Shown here piece after piece: positions 14,129 through 22,541 of a stretch of DNA of 32,574 nucleotides. The notes beneath the pieces are model-generated. The model ran no database searches. It was not told the DNA's origin and saw only the letters and a list, made by a program, of their open reading frames with translations. Both the position numbers and the translations under genes were made by a program. Within the stretch, counting starts at the first letter, position 1. Every line of letters starts with the position of its first letter. The stretch comes from Prolixibacteraceae bacterium (lineage in GTDB: Bacteria; Bacteroidota; Bacteroidia; Bacteroidales; Prolixibacteraceae), in assembly GCA_025210775.1 (NCBI GenBank), contig JAOARB010000002.1:1-32574 (forward strand), read 5' to 3'.

Positions 14129-16954
14129 TTAACTTAATTCTTTTTTAAAGTCAACGGAATCCAAGAGATTATAGATGACTTGTTGCATTTGGGGTCTTAA
14201 GTTTAGTTCATAAAGAATTTTATCTTTTCTCGTAGGGTATACCCTATTAGAGAAGAATATAAATAGGATTTTCCCTTTAGGGTCTGCCCACGCGAAGGTG
14301 CCAGTAAACCCTCCATGTCCAAAACTGTCTGCTGAACATCCGTAGGCAGGATAACATTCATCGATACTTTTGTCTGAATTGTTGATTAGTGGTTTGTCAA
14401 AAGCCAACCCTCTTCTATTTTCATTTTCAGGAAATTGACATTTAGTGAACTCTCTAATGGTCTTTTCTTCTAGGAACTTTGTGTCTCCATATTTTCCTTT
14501 ATTTAGAAACATCTGGAATATCTTAGCACAATCCAGTACATCACCAAAAAGCCCTGCATTACCAGAAACCCCTCCCATTAATGCTGCTCCTTCGTCGTGA
14601 ACATATCCCACAATAAGTCTTTTGCGAAAGAATTGATCATTTTCAGTAGGGACATATCTGTTATGTGCAAAATATTTATAGGGATTATAGGTAACAGTCA
14701 TGGCTCCTAATGGTCGGTAGATAGAGTCTCTAAGGTACTTCTCATAGCTTTGGTGTGTAACCAATTCAATCATTTGTGGGAAAGTGAAAAAAGCCAATCC
14801 CGAATAGGTGTATTTTTTTTCATCTAATAGTTCAGAAGATGTAATTTCAGAGAATATGGTGTCTTTAAAACTGTTTTTTACGTATAGGTTTGGAGCTATT
14901 TTGAGGTTGTAATTTTTCGATTTCTTTTGATGTATAATCGTTTTCTTATATCTACCATGTCGATCTAAGGTATTACTCCATAGAGGGATATAAGGCTTTA
15001 GTTGCGCTTGATGTGCTAATATGTCACGCAATATAAATTCTGACTTATTGGAGTTTTTCCACAGAGGCCAATAGTTAGAGTAAGGAACATCTAAAGAGAT
15101 CTTCTTCTGTTCATAGAGTTGCATAATAGGAATGGTTGGTCCTGCCACCTTAGTGATGGATGCCCAATCGTATATGTCGTCTTTTTTTACTCCTATTTTC
15201 TCTTTGTAGGTATGATAGCCGTAGGTTTTATGAAAGATGACATTGTTGTCTTTGGCAATCAGAATTTGACAACCAGGATAAGCTCTTACATCCATACCTA
15301 ATTGAGCAAGAGAGTCTAGTGTTGCTTGAAGTTTCTGGCTGTCAATATTTTCAAATTCAGGAGACGTAAAACCTAGTCTTTGCATATTTTCTCTTGAGAG
15401 TCCCTCACCAAAGCTAAAAAGATTTGACATGTTGGATGCCAAGCGACCGTTTATCTTATTGGCCCCCATGATTGATTGCGCAACAATACTTTGATTCTCG
15501 TTGCTGTCTGAGGAGCCAAGGAGTAATGACGAGATTTTTTCAATAGGTATATTGTTTAATAAATCTTTAGGTTCTCTAAACCACACCAGATGAATGTTTT
15601 TGTGGTTTAATATGTTATTAAGAATTTCATTATCCTTTTGGTCAAAGAGTGTATTCTGTCCTATAGCAAGAATAATATGACTATTCTTATCGATATGATT
15701 TAAGAACTCTTGCACTTCTGTTATGTTCGTGGTATCATCCATTCTGAACTCTTCAAAGTGGGTGTATGATTGAAGTCGTTTTACGAATGTTTTTAAAGAA
15801 TCAATACCAAAGGTGATGGCTGCAAAATGAGTTGTGCCAAGATTCTTTGCTGGGATCTCATTATTTTTGTCTTTGAGTAATACAAGGGTCTTTCTATAGA
15901 AATATTCGGTAAATACTTTTTCAATTTTTTCTAATCGTGCCACCTCTTTGGTTTCCCCTTTTTGACTCCATTTATACAGTTCGGAGATGTTTTCGTGTGT
16001 GGCATTTATCCGACTCTTGTTGTTGATAACTTTCGTTACCTTCTGTGTTATTCTTGGCAGTATACGCCATTGGTTAGGGTTGATTAAAACCATTTCATTG
16101 CCTTCGATGATAGACTTGATTGCAATATTTTTTTGATTTGCCCTAGAGCTAATTTTGGTGATATTATTTATGTCAATAAAATTATATGTGCTAAAAAGTA
16201 TTGGATCATGAAGAAATGACTGTATTGTTTGATCCTTGATATTGCTTTGGTTATAGTTAAAGAAAGTTCCTTTCCATTGGTTGTGTACTTGAGGATGATG
16301 AATCTTTTTATATTGTTCTTCAACTACGGATATATTATCTCCTTTGTTTATCGTAATGATATTGGAGATATCTCTAATACCAATGATATGTGCTTTATGT
16401 ATTCCTTTCCAAAAGAGATTACTCTTATGAAAATAAGATTCCAATGTTGTTTGTTCTATTTTAGAGGAGGAATTAATATCTAATGTTTCATCAAACATTG
16501 ATTCGGAGATATAAATATTTGCTCCGACAGCTTTTAGGTAGTTGGCTTGAAGAATGCCATAGTAGTAAGCAATAGAATCTTCTGTTGCCTGAAGAGACAA
16601 TTTGGGATTAAGTGAGATGATCGGATTTTGAAGGTTTTCTTTTACGGCGATAAATAAGTTGTTAGGCTGTATGCTTCTAATACGTGCTATTTGTTGTTTT
16701 AGTTTCTTTGGAGTATTCTCCTCAAGCATTACTCCTCCAACATGGTTGTGGGAAATAATTTGAATCCCTTCTTCGAATAGTGAGTCATTAGACATGTTGA
16801 TCATAAATAATGATGTTATTTTTTTGTCTAATGAAGGGTATGGCAAATTTGAGGTCGCAGTGGCTTCTGTCTCTATAGCTATTCCATAGCTATGGAATGT
16901 CAATAGAAGGGTGAAGAGGTTGAGGATAATATGTTTATATAAAGAGGTGTTCAT
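14129..16954 (-). CDS. GH3-like (inactive?) plus beta-lactamase-fold hydrolase fusion
   Basis: This 941-aa exported protein (signal peptide in the first 25 residues) has two parts. Residues about 40-500 follow the outline of a GH3/NagZ N-acetylglucosaminidase (GGVMLEENTPKKLKQQI, then a LKAVGANIYIS stretch). The catalytic KHFPGHGDT motif is replaced by INKGDNIS (202-209), and no nucleophile Asp motif is seen. From about 540 comes a serine beta-lactamase/AmiE-type domain with SITK (Ser599, Lys602), YSG in place of YxN, and HGG (880-882). In Bacillus, NagZ and AmiE act with NamZ to break down peptidoglycan fragments; here namZ is the divergent neighbour. I infer an amidase or esterase acting on muropeptides in the periplasm, with the GH3 half structural or binding. 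A D-Ala-D-Ala peptidase is the alternative. Confidence 0.85.
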   Translation of the reverse strand: MNTSLYKHIILNLFTLLLTFHSYGIAIETEATATSNLPYPSLDKKITSLFMINMSNDSLFEEGIQIISHNHVGGVMLEENTPKKLKQQIARIRSIQPNNLFIAVKENLQNPIISLNPKLSLQATEDSIAYYYGILQANYLKAVGANIYISESMFDETLDINSSSKIEQTTLESYFHKSNLFWKGIHKAHIIGIRDISNIITINKGDNISVVEEQYKKIHHPQVHNQWKGTFFNYNQSNIKDQTIQSFLHDPILFSTYNFIDINNITKISSRANQKNIAIKSIIEGNEMVLINPNQWRILPRITQKVTKVINNKSRINATHENISELYKWSQKGETKEVARLEKIEKVFTEYFYRKTLVLLKDKNNEIPAKNLGTTHFAAITFGIDSLKTFVKRLQSYTHFEEFRMDDTTNITEVQEFLNHIDKNSHIILAIGQNTLFDQKDNEILNNILNHKNIHLVWFREPKDLLNNIPIEKISSLLLGSSDSNENQSIVAQSIMGANKINGRLASNMSNLFSFGEGLSRENMQRLGFTSPEFENIDSQKLQATLDSLAQLGMDVRAYPGCQILIAKDNNVIFHKTYGYHTYKEKIGVKKDDIYDWASITKVAGPTIPIMQLYEQKKISLDVPYSNYWPLWKNSNKSEFILRDILAHQAQLKPYIPLWSNTLDRHGRYKKTIIHQKKSKNYNLKIAPNLYVKNSFKDTIFSEITSSELLDEKKYTYSGLAFFTFPQMIELVTHQSYEKYLRDSIYRPLGAMTVTYNPYKYFAHNRYVPTENDQFFRKRLIVGYVHDEGAALMGGVSGNAGLFGDVLDCAKIFQMFLNKGKYGDTKFLEEKTIREFTKCQFPENENRRGLAFDKPLINNSDKSIDECYPAYGCSADSFGHGGFTGTFAWADPKGKILFIFFSNRVYPTRKDKILYELNLRPQMQQVIYNLLDSVDFKKELS

Positions 16955-17086
16955 TTCTTTGGATTTTTATATCTTAACGAATAAGATAAGCGTATTGTTC
17001 TTTGGGTTTAGATCTAAGTGATTGCGTTACGTTCAATTATGTACATTCAAATTTTATTAATTTCTGAGAATAAAACAAGTGAAATA

Positions 17087-18286
17087 ATGTTGAGTATTGT
17101 CAAAAATAGATGTTATAAAACTACCCATCTGCTGGTCTTTGTCCTTATCTTCTTACTGTCAGATGGATGTAAGGCAAAGACGGATGTTGAAGTGGGTGCC
17201 TCTCGAATAGAAAGCTACCTCCCTATGTTGAAAGGGAAACGAGTAGGGGTTGTCGTTAATCATACCTCCTACGTGGATGACAGTCATATTGTGGACCTAC
17301 TTCAGTCTAATGGAGTTAATGTGGTTCGTATTTTTGCTCCTGAACATGGTTTTAGAGGGGACCATAGTGCAGGTGCAGAGATTACAGATGGTGTCGATCA
17401 AAAGAGTGGGGTTTCAATATTTTCACTTTATGGTAAGCATCGTAAGCCAACAGCTACTGTAATGAAAGAGTTGGATTTGTGCTTGTTCGATATTCAGGAT
17501 GTTGGATGTCGTTTTTATACTTATATATCTACACTGTTTTATGTAATGGAAGCTTGTGCGGAAAATAATGTTGAGATGGTTGTATTGGATCGTCCTAATC
17601 CAAATGGAGATTATGTTTCTGGTCCTGTATTGAAGCCTGCATATCGATCTTTTGTGGGGATAGCTCCCATTCCTATTGTACATGGATGTACAGTAGGAGA
17701 GTTGGCATTGATGTATAAAGGAGAGGGGTGGATAAAGCATGCTTCGTCATTAAAATTACAAGTGATTACATGTCGACATTATGCACATGATTTAAAATAT
17801 GTTCCACCGATAGCCCCGTCTCCTAACCTACCTAATTATAGGTCGATTCGCCTTTATCCCTCTTTGTGTTTGTTTGAAGCCACTACGGTTAGTATTGGTA
17901 GAGGAACCTCTTTCCCTTTTCAAGTTATAGGGTATCCTCAAAAAGAATTTGGGGATTACAGCTTTACACCTGAATCGATTCCTCATGTTTCTAAGTATCC
18001 GAAACTAGAAGGTGAAGTTTGTTATGGGGATTCTTTCCTAGAGCTCGAAGATTATCCCCCTTTTACATTTAATTATTTTTATCAATGGGCAATGAAGTTT
18101 GATAACCTTTCCGATTTTGTTGATCGCCCTAAATGGTTGAATTTATTGGTGGGTGATGATTTTGTTTTGGATGCATTGAAAAATAAGTTGCCATTTGAGC
18201 AGTGGGAAAAGAAATATAGTAGTGATTTGGTGCGTTATAAACAGGTAAGAGCTAAATATTTATTATATCCAGAAAATAGTAATTGA
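17087..18286 (+). CDS. namZ: Exo-beta-N-acetylmuramidase NamZ (DUF1343, GH171)
   Basis: This 399-aa protein starts from the ATG at 17087. That start gives a short signal peptide and Cys28 in a poor lipobox (LLSDGC); a GTG at 17018 would add 23 atypical residues. NamZ removes MurNAc from the non-reducing end of peptidoglycan chains. Family marks are GKRVGVVVNHTS, FAPEHGFRGDHSAGA (catalytic Glu86, the counterpart of the glutamate known in Bacillus NamZ), LYGKHRKPT, DIQDVGCRFYTYI, DRPNPNG and PSPNLP. It heads an apparent operon with a beta-helix lipoprotein 4 bases downstream and an EEP-family gene overlapping that. The divergent gene encodes the NagZ-AmiE-like partner. Confidence 0.9.
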   Translation: MLSIVKNRCYKTTHLLVFVLIFLLSDGCKAKTDVEVGASRIESYLPMLKGKRVGVVVNHTSYVDDSHIVDLLQSNGVNVVRIFAPEHGFRGDHSAGAEITDGVDQKSGVSIFSLYGKHRKPTATVMKELDLCLFDIQDVGCRFYTYISTLFYVMEACAENNVEMVVLDRPNPNGDYVSGPVLKPAYRSFVGIAPIPIVHGCTVGELALMYKGEGWIKHASSLKLQVITCRHYAHDLKYVPPIAPSPNLPNYRSIRLYPSLCLFEATTVSIGRGTSFPFQVIGYPQKEFGDYSFTPESIPHVSKYPKLEGEVCYGDSFLELEDYPPFTFNYFYQWAMKFDNLSDFVDRPKWLNLLVGDDFVLDALKNKLPFEQWEKKYSSDLVRYKQVRAKYLLYPENSN

Positions 18287-18290
18287 AAAA

Positions 18291-19706
18291 GTGAGTCGTA
18301 ATATAATTTCAAAATCAATATTTGTATCCTTTTTGTTTGTTTTGATCCTTACACAGTGGGCCTGCAAAATGAATGATGAGATGGGATTTAGTGCTGGGGA
18401 AATACATTTTTCTCAAGATACTGTCTCTTTTGATACCCTATTTGCAGAACGTGGTTCTAAGATTTATACTTTGAAGGTTTACAATCGTTCGGACAAGAAT
18501 ATGCTTATTCATCAACTTCTTTTACGTGGCCGTGATGCATCTCCTTATCATATGAATGTCGATGGGGATAGTGGTAATGAGTTTACTGATATTACTGTTC
18601 TTCCAAAGGATAGTCTTTATGTGTTCTTAAAAGCGCATTTCCCTGCTACAGATAAAGTAAATCCACAGTTGAATAAAGATTCTATTCAATTTGTTACAGA
18701 TGCTGGAAGTTCAAAGGTTATTCTTGTTGGATGGAACCAGAATGTACAAAAGATGCCAGTGTTAGGATCAGAGACAACGACATTGAATCCAATTAAACCA
18801 TATTTAGTTACCAAAGAGTTCTTGGTACCCCAAGGTAAGAAATTGGTTATCCCAGAAAATACAAGACTCTATTTTGATCTTAATGCTTCTTTAAGGATCG
18901 CAGGATCGTTAACTGTTGATGGAAGCTTAGAATCGCCTGTTTCGTTTTTTTCGTCTAATCTTGATACGACCTATAGAGAGGTTCCAAATCAGTGGAAAGG
19001 AATCTATTTCGAAGAGTATAGTCGTGAAAATAGGTTGTCTTGGTGTTTTATCAGAAACGGGAAGAGTGGTCTAGTGTTAAGGCCATACTCTGAAGTTAAT
19101 GTGGATCATGTAAAGATTGAAAAGATGATGTGGAGCGGGATACATGCCATGAATGCCAAATTAGAGATGGAAAATAGTTTGGTTGCTGAAGTGCGTTATT
19201 ATGGTATGTTACTTGAAGCAGGAGGAGATTATCAATTCAATTTTTGTACGCTTGCAAACTACAAAAGCTACAGCTTGAATGGTTTTCGAACTGATCAGAC
19301 ATTGGTTATAACGGATAAGTTAGATGAGAATAGTCCTATTCAATCGATGCCATTTCAACGTATCTCATGGACTAATTCCATTGTTGAGGGGGCGTTTTCT
19401 TCAGAGATAGATATTAGAAATAGCAAGAGCGCCTCTGAAGTGACTCGTTTCGATCATTGTCTTATTAAAGCTAATTTATCTCTTCCAAATGAACAAATTG
19501 AAGGTTCTGTTGTAAGTGAAGAAAACAGTTTTGAGAATAGTGAGAAATCCAACTATCATTTATCTGAAGAGTCGGCAGCAAAAGGCATGGGTCGAGAGAT
19601 GTCTACAAAACTATGGCTTGATCTGGATGGTCATCTACGTGGACAAGATAATCGTTATGATGTGGGATGTTATCGTTGGTTCCCTCCTAAAGAGGAAAAG
19701 AATTAG
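18291..19706 (+). CDS. Beta-helix lipoprotein of unknown function
   Basis: This 471-aa protein starts from GTG, 4 bases after namZ. The signal peptide ends at TQWAC with predicted lipidated Cys25. Residues about 30-170 contain a beta-sandwich-like segment starting FSQDTVSFDTLFAERGSKIY (a motif frequent in Bacteroidota surface lipoproteins). Residues about 175-430 show short repeating strands with hydrophobic residues (for instance NTRLYFDLNASLRIAGSLTV and SGLVLRPYSEVNVDHVKIEK), typical of a right-handed parallel beta-helix. It is probably anchored in the outer membrane. Proteins of this type are common in the phylum, but their substrate is not established. Binding or processing of cell-wall glycan is suggested only by the operon. 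Confidence 0.8.
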   Translation: MSRNIISKSIFVSFLFVLILTQWACKMNDEMGFSAGEIHFSQDTVSFDTLFAERGSKIYTLKVYNRSDKNMLIHQLLLRGRDASPYHMNVDGDSGNEFTDITVLPKDSLYVFLKAHFPATDKVNPQLNKDSIQFVTDAGSSKVILVGWNQNVQKMPVLGSETTTLNPIKPYLVTKEFLVPQGKKLVIPENTRLYFDLNASLRIAGSLTVDGSLESPVSFFSSNLDTTYREVPNQWKGIYFEEYSRENRLSWCFIRNGKSGLVLRPYSEVNVDHVKIEKMMWSGIHAMNAKLEMENSLVAEVRYYGMLLEAGGDYQFNFCTLANYKSYSLNGFRTDQTLVITDKLDENSPIQSMPFQRISWTNSIVEGAFSSEIDIRNSKSASEVTRFDHCLIKANLSLPNEQIEGSVVSEENSFENSEKSNYHLSEESAAKGMGREMSTKLWLDLDGHLRGQDNRYDVGCYRWFPPKEEKN

Positions 19707-20685
19707 TCTTCTCTATTTCGGTTTAACCTTATCCCTGTTTTTTACATTGAATTCTCTGTATGGACAAGATAATCCATATAAGCTACGTATTGTTGAATAT
19801 AATGTAGAGAATCTCTTTGATACTGTTGACAACCCTTCAACCGAAGATGATGAGTTTACGATAGAACATTTTAGACGATGGTCCTATGGTAGGTATTATC
19901 ATAAGTTGGATCAGATAGCGAAGGTGTTGGTCTCCATCTTTCCTCATAGCTATCCAGATATTATCTGTCTTTGTGAGATAGAAAATCGAGGTGTATTATC
20001 TGATCTGGTCAAGCATCCTTTGCTCTATCCTGCCCATTATCATATTGTGCATCATGATGGCCCTGATCCTAGAGGTATTGATGTAGCAGTACTTTATCGA
20101 GGAGATCATCTGATGGTGGACTCTTTACGGTTTGTCCCGAATGGAGATAAAGAAAAGTCCTTTAGAGAAGTGGTGAATATTGCTTTTACTTGGCACTCTT
20201 TGTCTTTCTATCTTTGGGGCTGTCACTTGCCTTCAAACTATTCTGGTGTGCGTAAGTCGCAAAAAGAGAGAGGAGTGTGTATTGCAAATATTTCACATGC
20301 CATGTCTGCTGTAGCGGACAGTCTCCCACATCTATGGATGGGAGATTTTAATACAGAGACTCAAAGTAAGAATTTACAGGCATTATCTGTTCATATGAAT
20401 GAAACAGCTCCTTTTGTGCAATTGATAGAAAAGAATGATGACACACCAGGTACGTTGAGGTTCCGAGAGTTCTGGTTTTTATATGATATGATCTTTTTAT
20501 GGAAAAAATTACCTCAAGGGGTGTCCATTGTTGATAAAGGAATTTATTTCCCTTCTTTTCTTCTTCAGAAAGAGGAGAAGTATGGTGGCGTTAAACCTTA
20601 TCGAACTTTCGTGGGATATAAATATCAGAGAGATGGGTTTAGTGACCATCTCCCTGTTTATGTTGTTTTAGAACAAAAATATTAG
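19660..20685 (+). CDS. Endonuclease/exonuclease/phosphatase-family protein, exported
   Basis: This protein of about 341 aa has the EEP fold of DNase I and sphingomyelinase-like phosphodiesterases. Visible motifs are YNVENLFD, DIICLCEIEN (metal-binding Glu), WGCHLPS, MGDFNTE (Asp and Asn of the active site) and GFSDHLPVYVVL (catalytic His). A hydrophobic stretch after KRKR, ending LNSLYGQ, is a signal peptide, so it works outside the cytoplasm. The start is uncertain because the frame runs far back inside the preceding gene; the double ATG at 19657/19660 gives a reasonable signal peptide and a 47-base overlap. Its stop overlaps the stop of convergent cca by 3 bases. Substrate (DNA or a phosphoester) is unknown. 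Confidence 0.82.
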   Translation: MWDVIVGSLLKRKRISLLYFGLTLSLFFTLNSLYGQDNPYKLRIVEYNVENLFDTVDNPSTEDDEFTIEHFRRWSYGRYYHKLDQIAKVLVSIFPHSYPDIICLCEIENRGVLSDLVKHPLLYPAHYHIVHHDGPDPRGIDVAVLYRGDHLMVDSLRFVPNGDKEKSFREVVNIAFTWHSLSFYLWGCHLPSNYSGVRKSQKERGVCIANISHAMSAVADSLPHLWMGDFNTETQSKNLQALSVHMNETAPFVQLIEKNDDTPGTLRFREFWFLYDMIFLWKKLPQGVSIVDKGIYFPSFLLQKEEKYGGVKPYRTFVGYKYQRDGFSDHLPVYVVLEQKY

Positions 20686-22115
20686 TTCTTACGCTCTTTA
20701 GGTTCATGAAAAGTTAGTCCTAACTCTTCTCCTTTTGTCTTCATAAATTCGAATGCTTCATCGAAATCATTGCGTATCTCTCCGTCAAGGATGGCATCTT
20801 TGATGGCCATCTTGATGATACCGATTTCACGAGATGGTTTCAGTTGGAAACACTCCATGATGAGTTCTCCCGATACCGGTGGCTGGAAATTACGAATAGC
20901 ATCACGTTCTTCTAACTCTTTTAGTTTTTGACGAACGATTTTGAAATTGGTCATATATTTCTTGACCTTCTCGGGATTTTTAGACGTAATATCTGCTTCG
21001 CATAGCGTCATTAATTCGTCGATATCATCTCCTGCATCAAATAGTAGTCTACGAACAGCAGAGTCGGTAACGATCTCTTCCGAAAGGATAATAGGACGCA
21101 TATGAAGAAATACCATTTTCTGAACGTATTTCATCTTGTCGTGTAAAGGAAGACGAAGTTTCTTAAAAAGAGAAGGGATCATCTTACTCCCGAAATGGTT
21201 GTGGGCATGGAATGTCCAACCAAATTTAGGATGAAAACGTTTGGTCTTTGGCTTTCCTATATCATGAAGAAGGGCTGACCATCTTAGCCATAGATTATCA
21301 GTATGGGGACAAATATTGTCTAGTACTGCTAATGTGTGATAGAAATTATCTTTATGACCAATGCCGTTACGAACATCACGACCTTTCATCGCTTGTAGTT
21401 CAGGTATGATGATTTTTAGAAGTCCTGTTTGTTCTAGCAATTTAAAACCAATAGATGGTTTTGGAGCCATCATCATCTTGTTGATTTCATCAATGATTCG
21501 TTCTCCAGAGATGATCTCAATACGAGAAGCATTGTCTGCAATAGCCTTAAGTGTTTCTTCTTCGATATCAAACCCTAGTTGTGTTGCAAAACGTATTGCT
21601 CTCATCATCCTTAGAGGGTCATCAGAGAAGGTTACTCCTGGTTCAAGAGGTGTAATAATACGCTGGTCTTCCATGTCTTTTAACCCATCAAATGGATCGA
21701 CTAACTCTCCGAAAGTCTCCTTGTTTAAAGAAAGAGCTAAAGCGTTGATGGTGAAATCACGTCTTTTTTGATCGTCTTCGAGTGTTCCATCTTCAACGAT
21801 AGGGTTTCTTGAATCTTTTTGATACGACTCTTTTCTTGCTCCTACAAACTCTACTTCACAATCTTTGATACGAACCATGGCAGTACCATAGCTTTTAAAG
21901 ACGCTTACTTTTACTTTAGGTCCAAATTTCTTTGCTACCTCTTTTGCTAGTTCAATACCACTTCCTACTGTTACCACATCAATATCTTTTGAAGGACGAT
22001 GAAGGATAAGGTCTCTTACATAACCACCGATAACATAGGTTTCGAGTCCTTTTTTATCTGCAATTTCAGAAATGGTATGGAATATATTATGGTCTAAATA
22101 TGATTTTAGATTCAT
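20682..22115 (-). CDS. cca: CCA-adding tRNA nucleotidyltransferase with HD domain
   Basis: This 477-aa enzyme adds or repairs the 3' CCA of tRNAs. Polymerase beta-type motifs are GGYVRD (30-35) and DIDVV (Asp44, Asp46 for the metals). RRDFTINALAL and the DDPLRMMRAIRFATQLGF helix follow. A C-terminal HD phosphohydrolase domain is visible as LLHDIGKPKTKRF and FHAHNHFGS. Since the four tRNA genes in this window do not encode CCA, the cell needs this enzyme. The ATG at 22115 gives a normal N terminus. The stop overlaps the convergent EEP-family gene, so there is no terminator between them. Confidence 0.95.
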   Translation of the reverse strand: MNLKSYLDHNIFHTISEIADKKGLETYVIGGYVRDLILHRPSKDIDVVTVGSGIELAKEVAKKFGPKVKVSVFKSYGTAMVRIKDCEVEFVGARKESYQKDSRNPIVEDGTLEDDQKRRDFTINALALSLNKETFGELVDPFDGLKDMEDQRIITPLEPGVTFSDDPLRMMRAIRFATQLGFDIEEETLKAIADNASRIEIISGERIIDEINKMMMAPKPSIGFKLLEQTGLLKIIIPELQAMKGRDVRNGIGHKDNFYHTLAVLDNICPHTDNLWLRWSALLHDIGKPKTKRFHPKFGWTFHAHNHFGSKMIPSLFKKLRLPLHDKMKYVQKMVFLHMRPIILSEEIVTDSAVRRLLFDAGDDIDELMTLCEADITSKNPEKVKKYMTNFKIVRQKLKELEERDAIRNFQPPVSGELIMECFQLKPSREIGIIKMAIKDAILDGEIRNDFDEAFEFMKTKGEELGLTFHEPKERKN

Positions 22116-22471
22116 TACTTTACTTTATATAATTTACAAGCCTAAATGCTTTAAGCTCCAAAGTTACAAATAATCATCAAAAGTTAGATAGATCAGATAA
22201 AAAGGGTTTCTCGTATAAAAACAATAAGTAGATAGATGTCGATATAATAATCGGTCTTCTTCTCTTTATTTCACCTGTAAATGTCAAATGGAATCCTTTT
22301 ATGAAGACTCTTTGTTTGTATTTGATCTTTTATGAGATGTTTTGTTGTGAATCGAAGGATAAGTTTTGTAGGGATCAAGTGAAAGGTAATTGACAAATCA
22401 ATAGATGTTTTCCTAATGATGGATAAAGCTAGTTGTGTGGTCGATTAGAGTTGATTCGAATGAGTTCAGAT
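22116..22471. other. Intergenic region between cca and murF
   Basis: About 350 bases without a recognised gene. It includes a possible -7 box for cca at 22159-22166 and, at its right end, the murF terminator. The longest frame seen is a 30-codon ORF at 22301-22393 without supporting signals. Confidence 0.45.
22159..22166 (-). promoter_or_regulatory. Possible -7 box of cca
   Basis: On the minus strand TAACTTTG matches TAnnTTTG and lies about 44 bases before the cca start. No well-placed -33 element is visible. Confidence 0.3.
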
Positions 22472-22510
22472 AAAAAGAGAGGCAAGGAATGTTATTCCCA
22501 TGCCTTCTCT
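22472..22510 (-). terminator. murF terminator
   Basis: An imperfect stem (AGAGAGGCAAGGAAT with ATTCCCATGCCTTCTCT, 3-base loop) is followed on the minus strand by five T, about 30 bases after the murF stop. Confidence 0.7.
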
Positions 22511-22541
22511 GTTTGATTCTTTTTTTGATCTATATATTTTA

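Noticed and set aside
17018..17086. Longer namZ start at a GTG
   Set aside because: It adds 23 residues before the signal peptide; the ATG at 17087 gives a normal signal sequence.
19516..19656. Upstream extension of the EEP-family gene
   Set aside because: It overlaps the preceding gene by up to 190 bases and would bury the signal peptide; the ATG pair at 19657/19660 is adequate.
22301..22393. 30-codon Cys-containing ORF in the cca-murF gap
   Set aside because: It has no ribosome binding site or promoter, and a frame of this length is expected by chance in AT-rich DNA.
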